A stretch of 64,000 bases of DNA from JBDHHQ01 sp039586035 (lineage in GTDB: Bacteria; Gemmatimonadota; Gemmatimonadetes; Longimicrobiales; Gaopeijiaceae), in NCBI GenBank assembly GCA_039586035.1, contig JBDHLD010000019.1, positions 1-64,000 of the forward strand, written 5' to 3'. The notes beneath the pieces were generated by a model, which was not told the origin of the DNA, did not search any database, and saw only the letters and a program-made list of their open reading frames with translations. Each line of letters opens with the position of its first letter. Position 1 is the first letter of the stretch. Positions 17,757 to 26,126 of the stretch are shown piece by piece. The position numbers and the translations under genes were made by a program.

Positions 17757-18256
17757 GGAGTGCCTCCTTCGTTCGGTCGCGGCAGCGCCATGATGCGACG
17801 CTCCGTCAGGCCGAACTCCTCGACTTCGACGGTGATTTGTAGGCGCTGGATTTCCAGGACGCGCGTGTTGCCCAGTACGTCTCCTCGGCGTAGCCGGAAC
17901 GTCTCGATCTTCTGACCAGCAGCCGCCTCGGCATCCGCGGACACGCCGTTCTCGTCCACCTCCGGCATTTCGCCGACCCCGAACAAGACCACGCTGTCCG
18001 TGGGATCATCGGCCATGATGATCCCGAGCAGATGCAGCTGCTCGAACCGCGGACCCCCGGCCTCGGCCGTAACCAGAGGGCGGAAGGGGTTTCGTCGCTC
18101 GAACTGCGGATACGTGAACGTCTCGCGCTCGAACGAGAGCTGGACGGCCGTGTCGGCCACCTGGTCCCGTTGAGCGATCTCCTCCTGTGCCGCGGCTCCA
18201 GGCGCCGTCAACAGGACGGCGGGGATAAGGAACCGCCGCATCGTGCTCGGTCTCAT
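17753..18256 (-). CDS. pilP: PilP-like pilus assembly protein
   Basis: PilP links the PilN/PilO inner-membrane complex to the PilQ secretin. The 167-residue product has an N-terminal signal (MRRFLIPAVLLTAPGAAAQ) without a lipobox cysteine, unlike classical PilP lipoproteins. After a short linker come RRNPFRPL, a motif shared by PilP/GspC-type proteins, and a small beta domain (LHLLGIIM, FRLRRGDVLGNTRVLEI). It overlaps pilO and pilQ by 4 bp each. The assignment rests on position plus the NPFRPL motif; sequence similarity to canonical PilP is modest. Confidence 0.8.
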   Translation of the reverse strand: MRPSTMRRFLIPAVLLTAPGAAAQEEIAQRDQVADTAVQLSFERETFTYPQFERRNPFRPLVTAEAGGPRFEQLHLLGIIMADDPTDSVVLFGVGEMPEVDENGVSADAEAAAGQKIETFRLRRGDVLGNTRVLEIQRLQITVEVEEFGLTERRIMALPRPNEGGTP

Positions 18257-18873
18257 TCGCTGACTGCTCCCGGCTGTTCGGGCTGCGGGACATCCGGAGG
18301 CACCTCTCCGGGTCCGGGCAGGACATAGGTCTGGATGCGGAAGCGGGCCGTCACGGCAGCGTCGTAGTCGACGGCCTGCTCGTCGCCTTCAAAGGTCACG
18401 AGGTCGAGATCGACGGGCGTGATGATCCGCGGCAGCGACGCGACGGAGGTCAAGAAGCGGCCCACGTCATGGTACTCGCCGATCACGCCGATCTCGTAGC
18501 TTCGCTTCGTGTAGAAGGTCCCGGTCTCCGCGGGCTCTGGCCGCATGAGCGCCAGATCGATGTCGGACCGGCGCGCCTCCATCTTGTTCAGGAGCGCCGG
18601 CACCTCGTGACTCTGGGGGATCAGCGTCTCCAGGGTGGCCACGTGGCGCTCATAGAGCGCGAGCCGCTCGATGAGATCCTGAGACCCCCGAGCCGCGACG
18701 ATCTGGGCACGACGGTTGGCGCTCTCGAGCTGCTCGAGACGGGCCTGCATGGCGTCGGCGTCCTCCCGCTGCGGCGTGTACCAGGAGTCGTAGAAGAAGT
18801 AGAGGCCCGCTCCGACGATCACGAAGATCAACAGGGCCGCTCGTTTTGTCGGCTTCTCGGGAATCAGCGCCAT
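18253..18873 (-). CDS. pilO: Type IV pilus inner-membrane alignment protein PilO
   Basis: PilO heterodimerises with PilN to build the periplasmic alignment subcomplex. The 206 residues show a short cytoplasmic start, one membrane helix (AALLIFVIVGAGLYFFYDSWY, about 13-33), a periplasmic coiled coil (~40-90) and a ferredoxin-like C-terminal domain (YEIGVIGEYHDVGRFLTSVASLPRI), then a Pro-rich tail. PilO is recognised by exactly this layout and by the GEYHDVGRFL pattern. It starts 3 bases after pilN. Confidence 0.92.
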   Translation of the reverse strand: MALIPEKPTKRAALLIFVIVGAGLYFFYDSWYTPQREDADAMQARLEQLESANRRAQIVAARGSQDLIERLALYERHVATLETLIPQSHEVPALLNKMEARRSDIDLALMRPEPAETGTFYTKRSYEIGVIGEYHDVGRFLTSVASLPRIITPVDLDLVTFEGDEQAVDYDAAVTARFRIQTYVLPGPGEVPPDVPQPEQPGAVSE

Positions 18874-18876
18874 CGG

Positions 18877-19560
18877 TCAGTCCAGTCCCGCCAGGGTGTC
18901 CATGTCGCCCTGCCCGAGCAGGGGCACGGTCTCGATGAGCTCCGGGGGCGGCATCTCGTAGGAGGCTTCCAGCGTGAAATCGTGAACGGTGGTCACGCCC
19001 GACAGACCCTGGTCGCGCTCGACGACCTGCTCCGTCGTCACGAGCTCGACGCCCCGGATGAACGGCGAGGCCTCGAGGTTCTCCATGAAGCGGGTCAACG
19101 CGAAGTTGTTGCCGCTCCGACCCTGGACGCGGAAGTCGGGCTGCTCGGCCGAACCGACCTGGATGATTCCGCTGAGCCACGTGTAGTCCGGAAGCGCCCG
19201 CGCCACCTCGTCCAGCACGTGAGGCCACACGTAACGGCCCTGGTCGATGCCCTGGATGATGGCCACGCGCGTCGCGATGGAGTCCCGCCGGGCGATGAGG
19301 GCCTCGTTTCGCTGCACGATCTCGGCATAGCGAGCGGAGTCGGCGACCGCCGCTTCCGTGGCTACCGCCAGCTCCTCCTTCTCGCCACGGATGCCGAAGA
19401 AGAGGGACGCCGCGTATCCGATGCCGAGGGCCGCCAGCACGACGGTTCCCATGAGCCAGCGATCACCCCCGACGCCTTTCAGCTTCGGAAGTGGGATCTT
19501 CCTACGGGCGCCGGGTGAGGCGCTCCGTTTTCCGCCTGGTAGCAGGTTGACCTTGATCAA
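18877..19560 (-). CDS. pilN: Type IV pilus inner-membrane protein PilN
   Basis: PilN binds PilM in the cytoplasm through its N-terminal INLLP motif and pairs with PilO in the periplasm. Here the motif reads (M)IKVNLLPGG if translation starts at the TTG at 19560, which has AGAGGA ten bases upstream. An earlier TTG at 19599 would add 13 residues and overlap pilM; I prefer the later one because PilN proteins begin at this motif. A membrane helix lies at ~36-56 (LMGTVVLAALGIGYAASLFF), followed by coiled coil and a C-terminal alpha/beta domain. Length is 227 residues. Confidence 0.9.
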   Translation of the reverse strand: MIKVNLLPGGKRSASPGARRKIPLPKLKGVGGDRWLMGTVVLAALGIGYAASLFFGIRGEKEELAVATEAAVADSARYAEIVQRNEALIARRDSIATRVAIIQGIDQGRYVWPHVLDEVARALPDYTWLSGIIQVGSAEQPDFRVQGRSGNNFALTRFMENLEASPFIRGVELVTTEQVVERDQGLSGVTTVHDFTLEASYEMPPPELIETVPLLGQGDMDTLAGLD

Positions 19561-19579
19561 GGCTCGATCGTCCTCTGGC

Positions 19580-20617
19580 TTAGGCTGCCCTGAGGGCAAG
19601 TCCGAGGGGGAGGAGCAGCATGGGCGCGGCTTCCTCCAGGTCCAGATTCAGCGCGGCGTCCGGGTGGACCGGCGTGCGCTCGAAGGGATTGACGACCCGC
19701 GTTTCGACGCCCATGCGACGTCCCAGTGCTTCCGCCATTCCAGGGACGCGGGCACCGCCGCCACTGAGGTGGATGCGGCCGAGGTTGGATCCCGCTTGCC
19801 GGGTCATGAGGAAGGCGGAGGCGCGCTCGATGCCCACGGCCACTTCCTCGGCACTCGATTCGACGAACGTCTCCAGGCCCTCGATACGCTCATGGCCCCG
19901 GACGACCGCCTCGGCCTGCTCGGCCGACAGTCCCCGCTCTCGCTGGAGATCCTCCCGTATGCGGCGAGAGCCGAAGGGGATGTCCCGCGTCAGGATGGGC
20001 ACGCCACCCTCGAGGATGTTCACGTTCGTGATCTCGTGCCCCACGTTGACGAGGGCGACGATTCCCTGCATCGCCTCCGGGTAGTTGTGCTCGAAGGCGT
20101 TGTGAAGCGCGAAGGCGTCGACGTCGATGACGCCGGGAGAGAGACCCGCGGTCTGGAGCAGAGAGACCTTGTTCTCGACCAGCTCCCGTTTCGCAGCCAC
20201 GAGGAGCACGGCCATCTGCAGGCCTTCCGAGTCGGGGTCGAGGATCTGGAAGTCCAGCTCCACGCTCTTGATGTCGAATGGTACGTGCTGCTCGGCTTCC
20301 CACCGGATGACCTCGCGAGCGTCCGCCTCCTTCATGCGGTCCATCTCGATCTTCTTGATGATGACGTCGTGGCCGCCGATCGCCGTGACGAGATCGGGCC
20401 GCTTGAGCCCGAGATCCCCAAGGAGGGCGCGCAGCGTCTGGACGACCACATCGGGGTCCATGACCTCGCCCTCCACGATCGCGTCGGCCTCGAGCGGCCT
20501 CATCGCCACTCGGGTCACCTCGGGCTGGTCGCCCGAATGGTCGACCTCTACCAGCTTGATGAAGCCACTACCGATGTCGATGCCCACGGAGGTCTTTTTA
20601 CGCCCGAACAGACCCAT
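19580..20617 (-). CDS. pilM: Type IV pilus actin-like ATPase PilM
   Basis: PilM is a cytoplasmic FtsA/actin-fold protein that binds the N-terminus of PilN and connects the motors to the envelope complex. The 345-residue product opens with GLFGRKKTSVGIDIGSGFIK, the phosphate-1 loop, and has FQILDPDSEG, VALVNVGHEITNV (phosphate-2) and HLSGGGARVPGM (adenosine loop). It is the first gene of the pilMNOPQ operon. A good promoter lies 50-80 bases upstream in a markedly AT-rich gap. Confidence 0.95.
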   Translation of the reverse strand: MGLFGRKKTSVGIDIGSGFIKLVEVDHSGDQPEVTRVAMRPLEADAIVEGEVMDPDVVVQTLRALLGDLGLKRPDLVTAIGGHDVIIKKIEMDRMKEADAREVIRWEAEQHVPFDIKSVELDFQILDPDSEGLQMAVLLVAAKRELVENKVSLLQTAGLSPGVIDVDAFALHNAFEHNYPEAMQGIVALVNVGHEITNVNILEGGVPILTRDIPFGSRRIREDLQRERGLSAEQAEAVVRGHERIEGLETFVESSAEEVAVGIERASAFLMTRQAGSNLGRIHLSGGGARVPGMAEALGRRMGVETRVVNPFERTPVHPDAALNLDLEEAAPMLLLPLGLALRAA

Positions 20618-20667
20618 TCAGCTCTCACGGTGGTAAGTAAACAGATTTTTCGCAAAATCTTGGGTGC

Positions 20668-20697
20668 AGCATACTGCCAGAATGTCAATAATGTCAA
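20668..20697 (-). promoter_or_regulatory. pilM: Sigma-70-type promoter of pilMNOPQ
   Basis: On the minus strand a consensus TTGACA (20692-20697), 18 bases, then TATGCT (20668-20673) would place the start about 45 bases before the pilM ATG. It lies in the most AT-rich ~100 bp of this locus, between pilX1 and pilM. The 212-bp gap holds nothing else obvious. Confidence 0.65.
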
Positions 20698-20829
20698 GAC
20701 TTTTCTCCATTATCGGCCATTCCGGAAGATTAGTAAACATTTGACTCCAATTCACTCCACTCCCGATCTCCTCAAAAGGGCCCGCTCCAGGCCCCCGGCG
20801 ACCCGCGAGGGGCCCATGAAACGACCCCG

Positions 20830-22002
20830 TCACGGCATGACCGAGGAGAGATCCACCCAACCCCGCTGACCCAACGGCTTGGCCCGGCTCAGCGCGTCGT
20901 TGAAGAGGATCGCCCGCATCGCCGCACAGTTGGACTGCTGGATCACGGAGCCACCCACCGTGCGCTCGTCGTCGAGGTTGGCGTTCGAAGCCAGGACCCC
21001 TCCCATCACCCGATTGCCGGAGCCCTGGGTCTCGAACGCGCCTTGAGCGATGATGATGCCGTGCCAGAGGAAGTCCCCCCGGAGGTCGACGTCCCCTTCC
21101 ACCAGAAGCACTCCCTGCCCCATGCTGGCCGACTGCACCGTCATGTGCCCGTCGACGTAGATGATCGGGAAGTAGGTGCCGCACGCCCCGGCGGGGTTGA
21201 GGGGATCGCCCCAGTTCATCGGGTCGGTCGTGTCGCAGCGGCCGTCCGCGTCGTAGGACGGCGCCATCCCGTTGAAGTTGCGGCCACTGAAGGTCAGCGT
21301 CGCCAAGCTGATCAAATCGTCCCAGTTCCACTCGCCGAACTCGGTGAAGGTGGCGTCGTCGAGGTCGGGATCGTACTCCACCGGTGTGGGCACACCCGTG
21401 ACCCTCCCCTTCCCTGCGTACATGACGGTGCTGCTGTCGTCGACGAGAATGCCCAGCTTGTCCTCGGTGTCGAACGCGGAGCAGACGTCCGCCCACCCGG
21501 GTGGGTCGACGTCCTCGCCGTGCACCTCGGCCGTGCCGAGGACCTGGACATCGCCCCGGGTGGTCAGTGCGGCCGGCGGCTCGAGGGCTGCCGATACGAC
21601 CCGGGCGATCATGCCCACCCGCCGGCTGGCCATGCGCTCCTCGCCGATGCTCCCACCGGCCAGGGCGGCGGCGAGTGGGGCGTCTCCCTGCCCCTCCAGG
21701 AAGAACAGACGGTCGCTCATCTCCGTGACCTCCACCGTCCAGATGCCATCGTCGGTGGTATCACTCTCGGTCAGGGAAGACCACGCGGTGTCTGCGCTGT
21801 ACTTCTGCCAGCTCCAGTTCACCATGACCTCGGCTACGCCCTGCTCCGCCAGGTAGAACGACTGCGTCCCGTTTTCGCTGGCCAGGCCGATCCGGTGCTC
21901 CTGACGGGCGATGTAGAAACCACCCGTCACCAGCACACCGATGACCACCAGGCCCAGCACGGCGGCTGGCAGCGCGAAGCCTCGATCGGTTTTCGTCTTC
22001 AT
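20830..22002 (-). CDS. PilX/GspK-like minor pilin, cluster B
   Basis: This 390-residue protein has an N-terminal type III-like signal, MKTKTDRG-FALPAAVLGLVVIG. The glutamate at mature position 5 is missing, as in GspK/PilX tip proteins. The rest is a large extracytoplasmic domain with several cysteines (CSAFD, GRCDTTD, GACGTYF, SNCAAM). The last third (HMTVQSASMGQGVLLVEGDVDLRG...GIIIAQGAFETQG) has a repetitive beta pattern also seen in the paralogue at 23873-25006. ATG at 22002 was chosen over 22029 because GGAAG precedes it by 5 bases. It closes the fimT1-pilV1-pilW1-pilX1 operon, 39 bases after pilW1. A tip-capping role is inferred. Confidence 0.82.
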   Translation of the reverse strand: MKTKTDRGFALPAAVLGLVVIGVLVTGGFYIARQEHRIGLASENGTQSFYLAEQGVAEVMVNWSWQKYSADTAWSSLTESDTTDDGIWTVEVTEMSDRLFFLEGQGDAPLAAALAGGSIGEERMASRRVGMIARVVSAALEPPAALTTRGDVQVLGTAEVHGEDVDPPGWADVCSAFDTEDKLGILVDDSSTVMYAGKGRVTGVPTPVEYDPDLDDATFTEFGEWNWDDLISLATLTFSGRNFNGMAPSYDADGRCDTTDPMNWGDPLNPAGACGTYFPIIYVDGHMTVQSASMGQGVLLVEGDVDLRGDFLWHGIIIAQGAFETQGSGNRVMGGVLASNANLDDERTVGGSVIQQSNCAAMRAILFNDALSRAKPLGQRGWVDLSSVMP

Positions 22003-22041
22003 GGCTACTTCCATTCCTAATCGGCCCAACTGGGGTCCGTC

Positions 22042-22854
22042 TCAGTTTCGAACGTTGACCCGCACGGTGATGGAGTCCTGCACAGGATTTCCCCGTGAGT
22101 CGTTGACGGCGGACCGAGTGCGCAGGCTCACCTCGATCTGGGTGACCTCCAGCGGATCGGTCGTGACGGTCCCGTTTTCGTCCAGGTACTGGAACGCCAG
22201 CGGCGCGCTGGCCTTCGGGTCCAGGGGCCCTACCATTGGTTGGGGCCCTTCACCGGGCGCCTGCCGGCCCAAGAACGGGTATCCCTCGAATTCGAACAGG
22301 CCGTACGTGTACTGCTCGTAGCTCCGGAGCGGAGCGCCCGGAAGGATCGTGTCAGCGCCGGCGAGCCCGACGAGGGTCAACAGCTGCGCCGGCTCCGTTC
22401 CGGTTCCACAAGTCACCGTCGTATCGGTGGTCGCCACCACGAGCGAGGCCCAACGGTCGTCGCTCGCCAGCTCCGGGTCGCCGTCGATCAGGGCGAAGAC
22501 CGAGTCACCCGCCGCGAACCACCGGCCTACACGCTTTGCGGTCACCTGGGGCGTCGTCACCGACGCGGTGTCGCACGCCAGCCCGAGGGCTCGCATGGTC
22601 CGGATCCTCAGGCTGTCCTCGTCGAAGTTCACGAGATCCCCACCGGGCGCGCTGATCTCGCGAAGCTCGCCGAAGAGCACGTCGACGCCGGCCCGGATGG
22701 TCTGCTGGCCGCGAATCTGAGCGGCCTGGACCGTGTACGTCTTCTGATTGGCCACGAGGACCTGATACGTCGAGGCCAGAACGAGTCCACCGAGCACCAC
22801 GACGATGAGTAGCTCGACGAGCGTGAAGCCCTTCCGGTCTTTGGCCATGGTCAT
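22042..22854 (-). CDS. PilW/GspJ-like minor pilin, cluster B
   Basis: The 270-residue prepilin has the signal DRKG-FTLVELLIVVVLGGLVLAS (cleavage after Gly, Glu5 present) and a long C-terminal globular domain. PilW/GspJ minor pilins form part of the initiation complex at the pilus tip. The ATG at 22854 overlaps the pilV1 stop as ATGA; the longer open frame into pilV1 is rejected. The assignment to the PilW/GspJ slot rests on size and gene order H-I-J-K. Confidence 0.88.
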   Translation of the reverse strand: MTMAKDRKGFTLVELLIVVVLGGLVLASTYQVLVANQKTYTVQAAQIRGQQTIRAGVDVLFGELREISAPGGDLVNFDEDSLRIRTMRALGLACDTASVTTPQVTAKRVGRWFAAGDSVFALIDGDPELASDDRWASLVVATTDTTVTCGTGTEPAQLLTLVGLAGADTILPGAPLRSYEQYTYGLFEFEGYPFLGRQAPGEGPQPMVGPLDPKASAPLAFQYLDENGTVTTDPLEVTQIEVSLRTRSAVNDSRGNPVQDSITVRVNVRN

Positions 22855-23261
22855 GAGCCCGTGAAGATGTAGCTGAACGTGTCCGCTACCGCGGCGGAGA
22901 TCTTGGGCATGCCGCCGTCTCCCGTTCCGGGCGCCATGCCGGGCCCGAGGGTCACGATCTCCACGGTGCGGTGGTCTCCGTTGTCCACGACGCTCCACGA
23001 GACCTCGAACAGGCCTACCGTATCCGCTCCGTTCGTGACGCTCGTCAGTGGCATGGCTCGGAGCTGCTCGACCACCGTCTGCAGGGCGGCCCCGCGCTCG
23101 GTGTCCAGCTCGGCCACGCTGACCTTCTGGATCGTATAGGCCGTCACCCCGGCCAGTCCGAGCATCCCGACTGTCAGGATGACCAGGGCCACGATCAGCT
23201 CCACCAGCGAAAAGCCCGCTTCGCCCCGCAGGGCGCTCTGGATCCGTCTTGAGATCTTCAT
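22851..23261 (-). CDS. PilV/GspI-like minor pilin, cluster B
   Basis: This 136-residue prepilin has the processing site GEAG-FSLVELIVALVILTVGMLGLAG, which is typical of PilV/GspI (VIL-VGMLG). The head domain is short (AVADTFSYIFTGS end). It overlaps fimT1 and pilW1 by 4 bp each. Only the N-terminus gives family information; the slot is supported by order and size. Confidence 0.88.
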   Translation of the reverse strand: MKISRRIQSALRGEAGFSLVELIVALVILTVGMLGLAGVTAYTIQKVSVAELDTERGAALQTVVEQLRAMPLTSVTNGADTVGLFEVSWSVVDNGDHRTVEIVTLGPGMAPGTGDGGMPKISAAVADTFSYIFTGS

Positions 23262-23710
23262 GGGAGGATCATCTGGCCAAGCGGAAACACCCTCATCCGC
23301 TTGTAGTCTCCGTTCATGATGAAGTAGATATCCGTGCCACTGCTGAAGGAGTTGCACGAAACCTCACCGTAGCCTCGGGAGTTCATGCAGAGCTGCATCG
23401 TGGTGAAGCCGCTCTTGAGGTCGACGTTCATCGACTCCCGGAAGTTCACCGTCTCGAGCACGGTCCCGCTGCGGGTGATCTGAGCCACGTCGGTGCTGAA
23501 GTTCACGTTCAGCACGGTGGTCTGGCCCGCTTCGATGGCGTGGGCCCGGGTCCGCGCGTGTAGGGCCGCGAAGGTCTCCCGCGCCGAGCTGATGCTGTAG
23601 GCTCGCTGGGCCGGTGCGAACGCCGAGACCGCGACGGACGCGAGGGCGATGCCGATCACCATCACGATCACGATCTCGATCATCGTGAACCCTTCTCTTC
23701 CGATTCGCAT
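23258..23710 (-). CDS. FimT/GspH-like minor pilin, cluster B
   Basis: The 150-residue prepilin begins MRIGREG-FTMIEIVIVMVIGIALAS, with Gly-1 and Glu5, followed by a FimT/GspH-like beta head (RTRAHAIEAGQTTVLNV). ATG at 23710 is preferred; an in-frame TTG lies three codons upstream. No clear RBS is seen. It is the first gene of cluster B and sits behind a sigma-54-like -24 element next to a homopolymer tract. Confidence 0.87.
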   Translation of the reverse strand: MRIGREGFTMIEIVIVMVIGIALASVAVSAFAPAQRAYSISSARETFAALHARTRAHAIEAGQTTVLNVNFSTDVAQITRSGTVLETVNFRESMNVDLKSGFTTMQLCMNSRGYGEVSCNSFSSGTDIYFIMNGDYKRMRVFPLGQMILP

Positions 23711-23767
23711 GAGACGCAACCAGCACTCGAGTTCTGAGGGTCGTGCGCATGATTTCGACCCTGTTCA

Positions 23768-23794
23768 GTACCAGTTCCGTGCCATGGGGGGGGG
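23768..23794 (-). promoter_or_regulatory. Possible sigma-54 promoter with adjacent 9-base C tract, upstream of fimT1
   Basis: On the minus strand TGGCACG matches the -24 box perfectly, but the -12 box reads TGGTA instead of TTGCA (GG-N10-GT). Two bases upstream of the -24 box is an uninterrupted run of nine C (nine G on the plus strand, 23786-23794). The implied start would be about 45 bases before fimT1. Confidence 0.35.
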
Positions 23795-23872
23795 TCGGAA
23801 AGTCCCAACGAATCCGGGGCTCTTTGGCGGTTCGCATGAACATTTTTGCCGGTCGGTGGCAAATAAATGTGA

Positions 23873-25006
23873 CTAGGGCCCGGGAAGGGGTCCGAGGTGC
23901 GAGAAATCGGGCATTTTGCGAGGGTTTCGGAGCCACGCCGACTCCATGCCGACCAGCGCCGCGCAGGGAGCCCCGGCCACGACCGCGCGGTCCTCGACGC
24001 GCACTGACCCACCGGCACGGACGATTCCCTCCACCAAGGCATCGTCGCGGAGCGTGACGTCACCCGAGGTCACGATCCACCCGCTGAATCGGGTAGCACC
24101 CCCCAGTTGGAGATCCCCGTCGACGGCCAGCACCCCCCGGGCACTCCCGCCGGACAGCGCGAGGTGCCCCGAGCCTCCCCAGATGCCGGGCGCGAGGCCA
24201 CAGGCGAGGCCCGAGGCATCGACGGGTACCGCACAGCCGGAATCGTCGGGTCCCGGAGCATCTCCGATGGGCCTCGCAACGATCGCGAGGGTGTCCAACG
24301 GAATCATGCCCAACCCGATGCCCTCGCCCGGTGACGTCGCCTCGAAGGGACGGAGCGTCCCGTCGCCCTGCCACGTGGGCAGGTGCAGGCCTGTGCCCGG
24401 GGCCCGGAAGGCACGCATCTCGCCGGTGGGGAACAACGAGTCGACGACCGGCCACAGCGGATCGCACCAGGCGCTGTCCCACCCGGAGGGCACCCGGTGC
24501 GTGTCGGCGCCGTCCACCCGGCCCCCGCCTAGCACGCTGAGCCCTTCTCGGCTCACGACGACGGCCCCTTGCGCGGAGAGCCGACTCGCCGGCTCCAGCA
24601 CCCACACCGCGGCGGCGACCCGACTGATCGCCCGACTCGGTGTGTGGCGTCCGACCGAGTGAACGAGAAACAACTCCGGCGACAAGCGGTTGACCCTGGT
24701 CGAGATCGTCGCCTGCTCGCCGAACGTGTGGGCGGGCCCCGAGACCTGCCCCCCCACGGGTAGCGAATCAGCGCCGACCGGCCACCGTCCAACGAGGCCC
24801 AGGAGCCCGCTTTCCGCCGCCAGTCTAGCCTGCAACACGCGCGCGCTGGTGCGTGACGCGAGCGCCTGCCTCCGGGCCAGGGTCAGCACTCCCGTGCCGA
24901 GGCCCGAGAGGGCGGAAATCAACAGCAGCAGGAGCGCCAGCGCCGCCCCTCTCGTTCCGAGCGCGGCGCCTGCCTCTACGACGCCCCTTGACCCTCGCCT
25001 CCTCAT
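23873..25006 (-). CDS. PilX/GspK-like minor pilin, cluster A
   Basis: This 377-residue protein has one N-terminal hydrophobic helix (GTRGAALALLLLLISALSGLGTGVLTLARRQ) without a Glu5 equivalent, and a large extracytoplasmic domain. The repetitive beta end (LALSGGSARGVLAVDGDLQLGG, GWIVTSGDVTLRDDALVEGIVRAGG) parallels the cluster B paralogue. ATG at 25006 overlaps the pilW2 stop by 4 bp. A weak stem (TTTGCC/GGCAAA, 23845-23863) follows the gene. Role as tip protein is inferred from position. Confidence 0.8.
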   Translation of the reverse strand: MRRRGSRGVVEAGAALGTRGAALALLLLLISALSGLGTGVLTLARRQALASRTSARVLQARLAAESGLLGLVGRWPVGADSLPVGGQVSGPAHTFGEQATISTRVNRLSPELFLVHSVGRHTPSRAISRVAAAVWVLEPASRLSAQGAVVVSREGLSVLGGGRVDGADTHRVPSGWDSAWCDPLWPVVDSLFPTGEMRAFRAPGTGLHLPTWQGDGTLRPFEATSPGEGIGLGMIPLDTLAIVARPIGDAPGPDDSGCAVPVDASGLACGLAPGIWGGSGHLALSGGSARGVLAVDGDLQLGGATRFSGWIVTSGDVTLRDDALVEGIVRAGGSVRVEDRAVVAGAPCAALVGMESAWLRNPRKMPDFSHLGPLPGP

Positions 25007-25782
25007 GGTGGCCCGTGGCCCCACAGCCGTATCGATGCGGCCCATGCCGCCGCCGCTCCCGCCTCACGGTTCGCTCGGAGGTGAACCACGACTCCCTCCC
25101 CTCCCAGCCTCTCCAGCCCGCTTTCCTCGGCCAGCGCGCGTGGCGTCATGGGCTGCCGGCCGCCGAGGCCGCGCCGGTAGCGCAGTGCTGCGTCGGCCAC
25201 GTGATACGTGCCGCGCTCGAAGACCCGGGCCAGGTACCCACCGGCCTCCGGGTCATCCAACTCGAGGCGGAGCGTCGGCCCTCCACCTGCGCAGGGAGGC
25301 ACCCGCGCCACGCGGTTCAGCCCGTACGCCCGCCATTGCCCATCGGGCTCGAGGAGCAGCAGCGAGTCCTTCTCTGGTTCCGGCTCCCGAACCCCTACCC
25401 AGTCGGCCACGACGACACCTGGCGCGGACGCGCCCGGGCACGGCACCGCCAACCCGCGATACGCCCGCAGGGCGATGGAATCGTCATCGGCGAGCCAGTC
25501 GGTGCCAGGACGGGATGACTTGAGCTCTTCGCGCAGCGTCCACCCGGAGATTCGGACCGCCTCCAGCATCTCCGACCTGCGCACCAGCTCGGCTGCGCCC
25601 CTCGTGTGGCCAGCCGTGACGGACCATGCCGCCTGGAGAAGGATGGTGAGCAGTATCAGCGTGATCAGGGCCTCCGCCAACGTGTATCCCCGCTCGCCGT
25701 GCGTTGCGGCCCCGGGGGCGTCCGTGCACGGCGTGGGCGAGCACACCCACCGGTTCGCTCCCCCTGGGCTCCTCAACCTCAC
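25003..25782 (-). CDS. PilW/GspJ-like minor pilin, cluster A
   Basis: The 259-residue prepilin has its processing site at GERG-YTLAEALITLILLTILLQAAW, with Glu5 present, after an unusually long ~32-residue leader if the GTG at 25782 (overlapping the pilV2 stop as GTGA) is the start. No better start is visible between. Head domain with two Cys (VPCPGA, VPPCAGGG). Order and size give the GspJ/PilW slot. Confidence 0.82.
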   Translation of the reverse strand: MRLRSPGGANRWVCSPTPCTDAPGAATHGERGYTLAEALITLILLTILLQAAWSVTAGHTRGAAELVRRSEMLEAVRISGWTLREELKSSRPGTDWLADDDSIALRAYRGLAVPCPGASAPGVVVADWVGVREPEPEKDSLLLLEPDGQWRAYGLNRVARVPPCAGGGPTLRLELDDPEAGGYLARVFERGTYHVADAALRYRRGLGGRQPMTPRALAEESGLERLGGEGVVVHLRANREAGAAAAWAASIRLWGHGPP

Positions 25783-26126
25783 GGGGCCGCCGCCGGGCGA
25801 GAGGCCACCAGGAAGCTCACGTCGACCAGGACCCCGCCGGATCGGCTCTCGGCGATGATCCTCGCCACGGGGACCGCCTCACCTTCGACCGTCCAATGGA
25901 GCTGGCCGAAGGGCGCCTCGATCCCTCCGTCCCCAACAGCACCGAAGCGCGCCAGGGAATCGGCGACGGCCCGCACCTCCTGCACGGCCCACTCCACATC
26001 GCGAGCACGGGTCATGGTCTGCGCGGCGTAGAAGAAGGTGCCCGACACGCCGAGCAGGCCCACCGCGAACACGACGAGCGCGACCACGACTTCGGCGAGA
26101 GTGAAGCCCCGCTGGCCGACGGTCAT
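25779..26126 (-). CDS. PilV/GspI-like minor pilin, cluster A
   Basis: The 115-residue prepilin MTVGQRG-FTLAEVVVALVVFAVGLLGVSG carries Gly-1, Glu5 and the VGLLG ending of the GspI/PilV helix. It has 4-bp overlaps with both neighbours. The head domain is very small. Confidence 0.85.
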   Translation of the reverse strand: MTVGQRGFTLAEVVVALVVFAVGLLGVSGTFFYAAQTMTRARDVEWAVQEVRAVADSLARFGAVGDGGIEAPFGQLHWTVEGEAVPVARIIAESRSGGVLVDVSFLVASRPAAAP

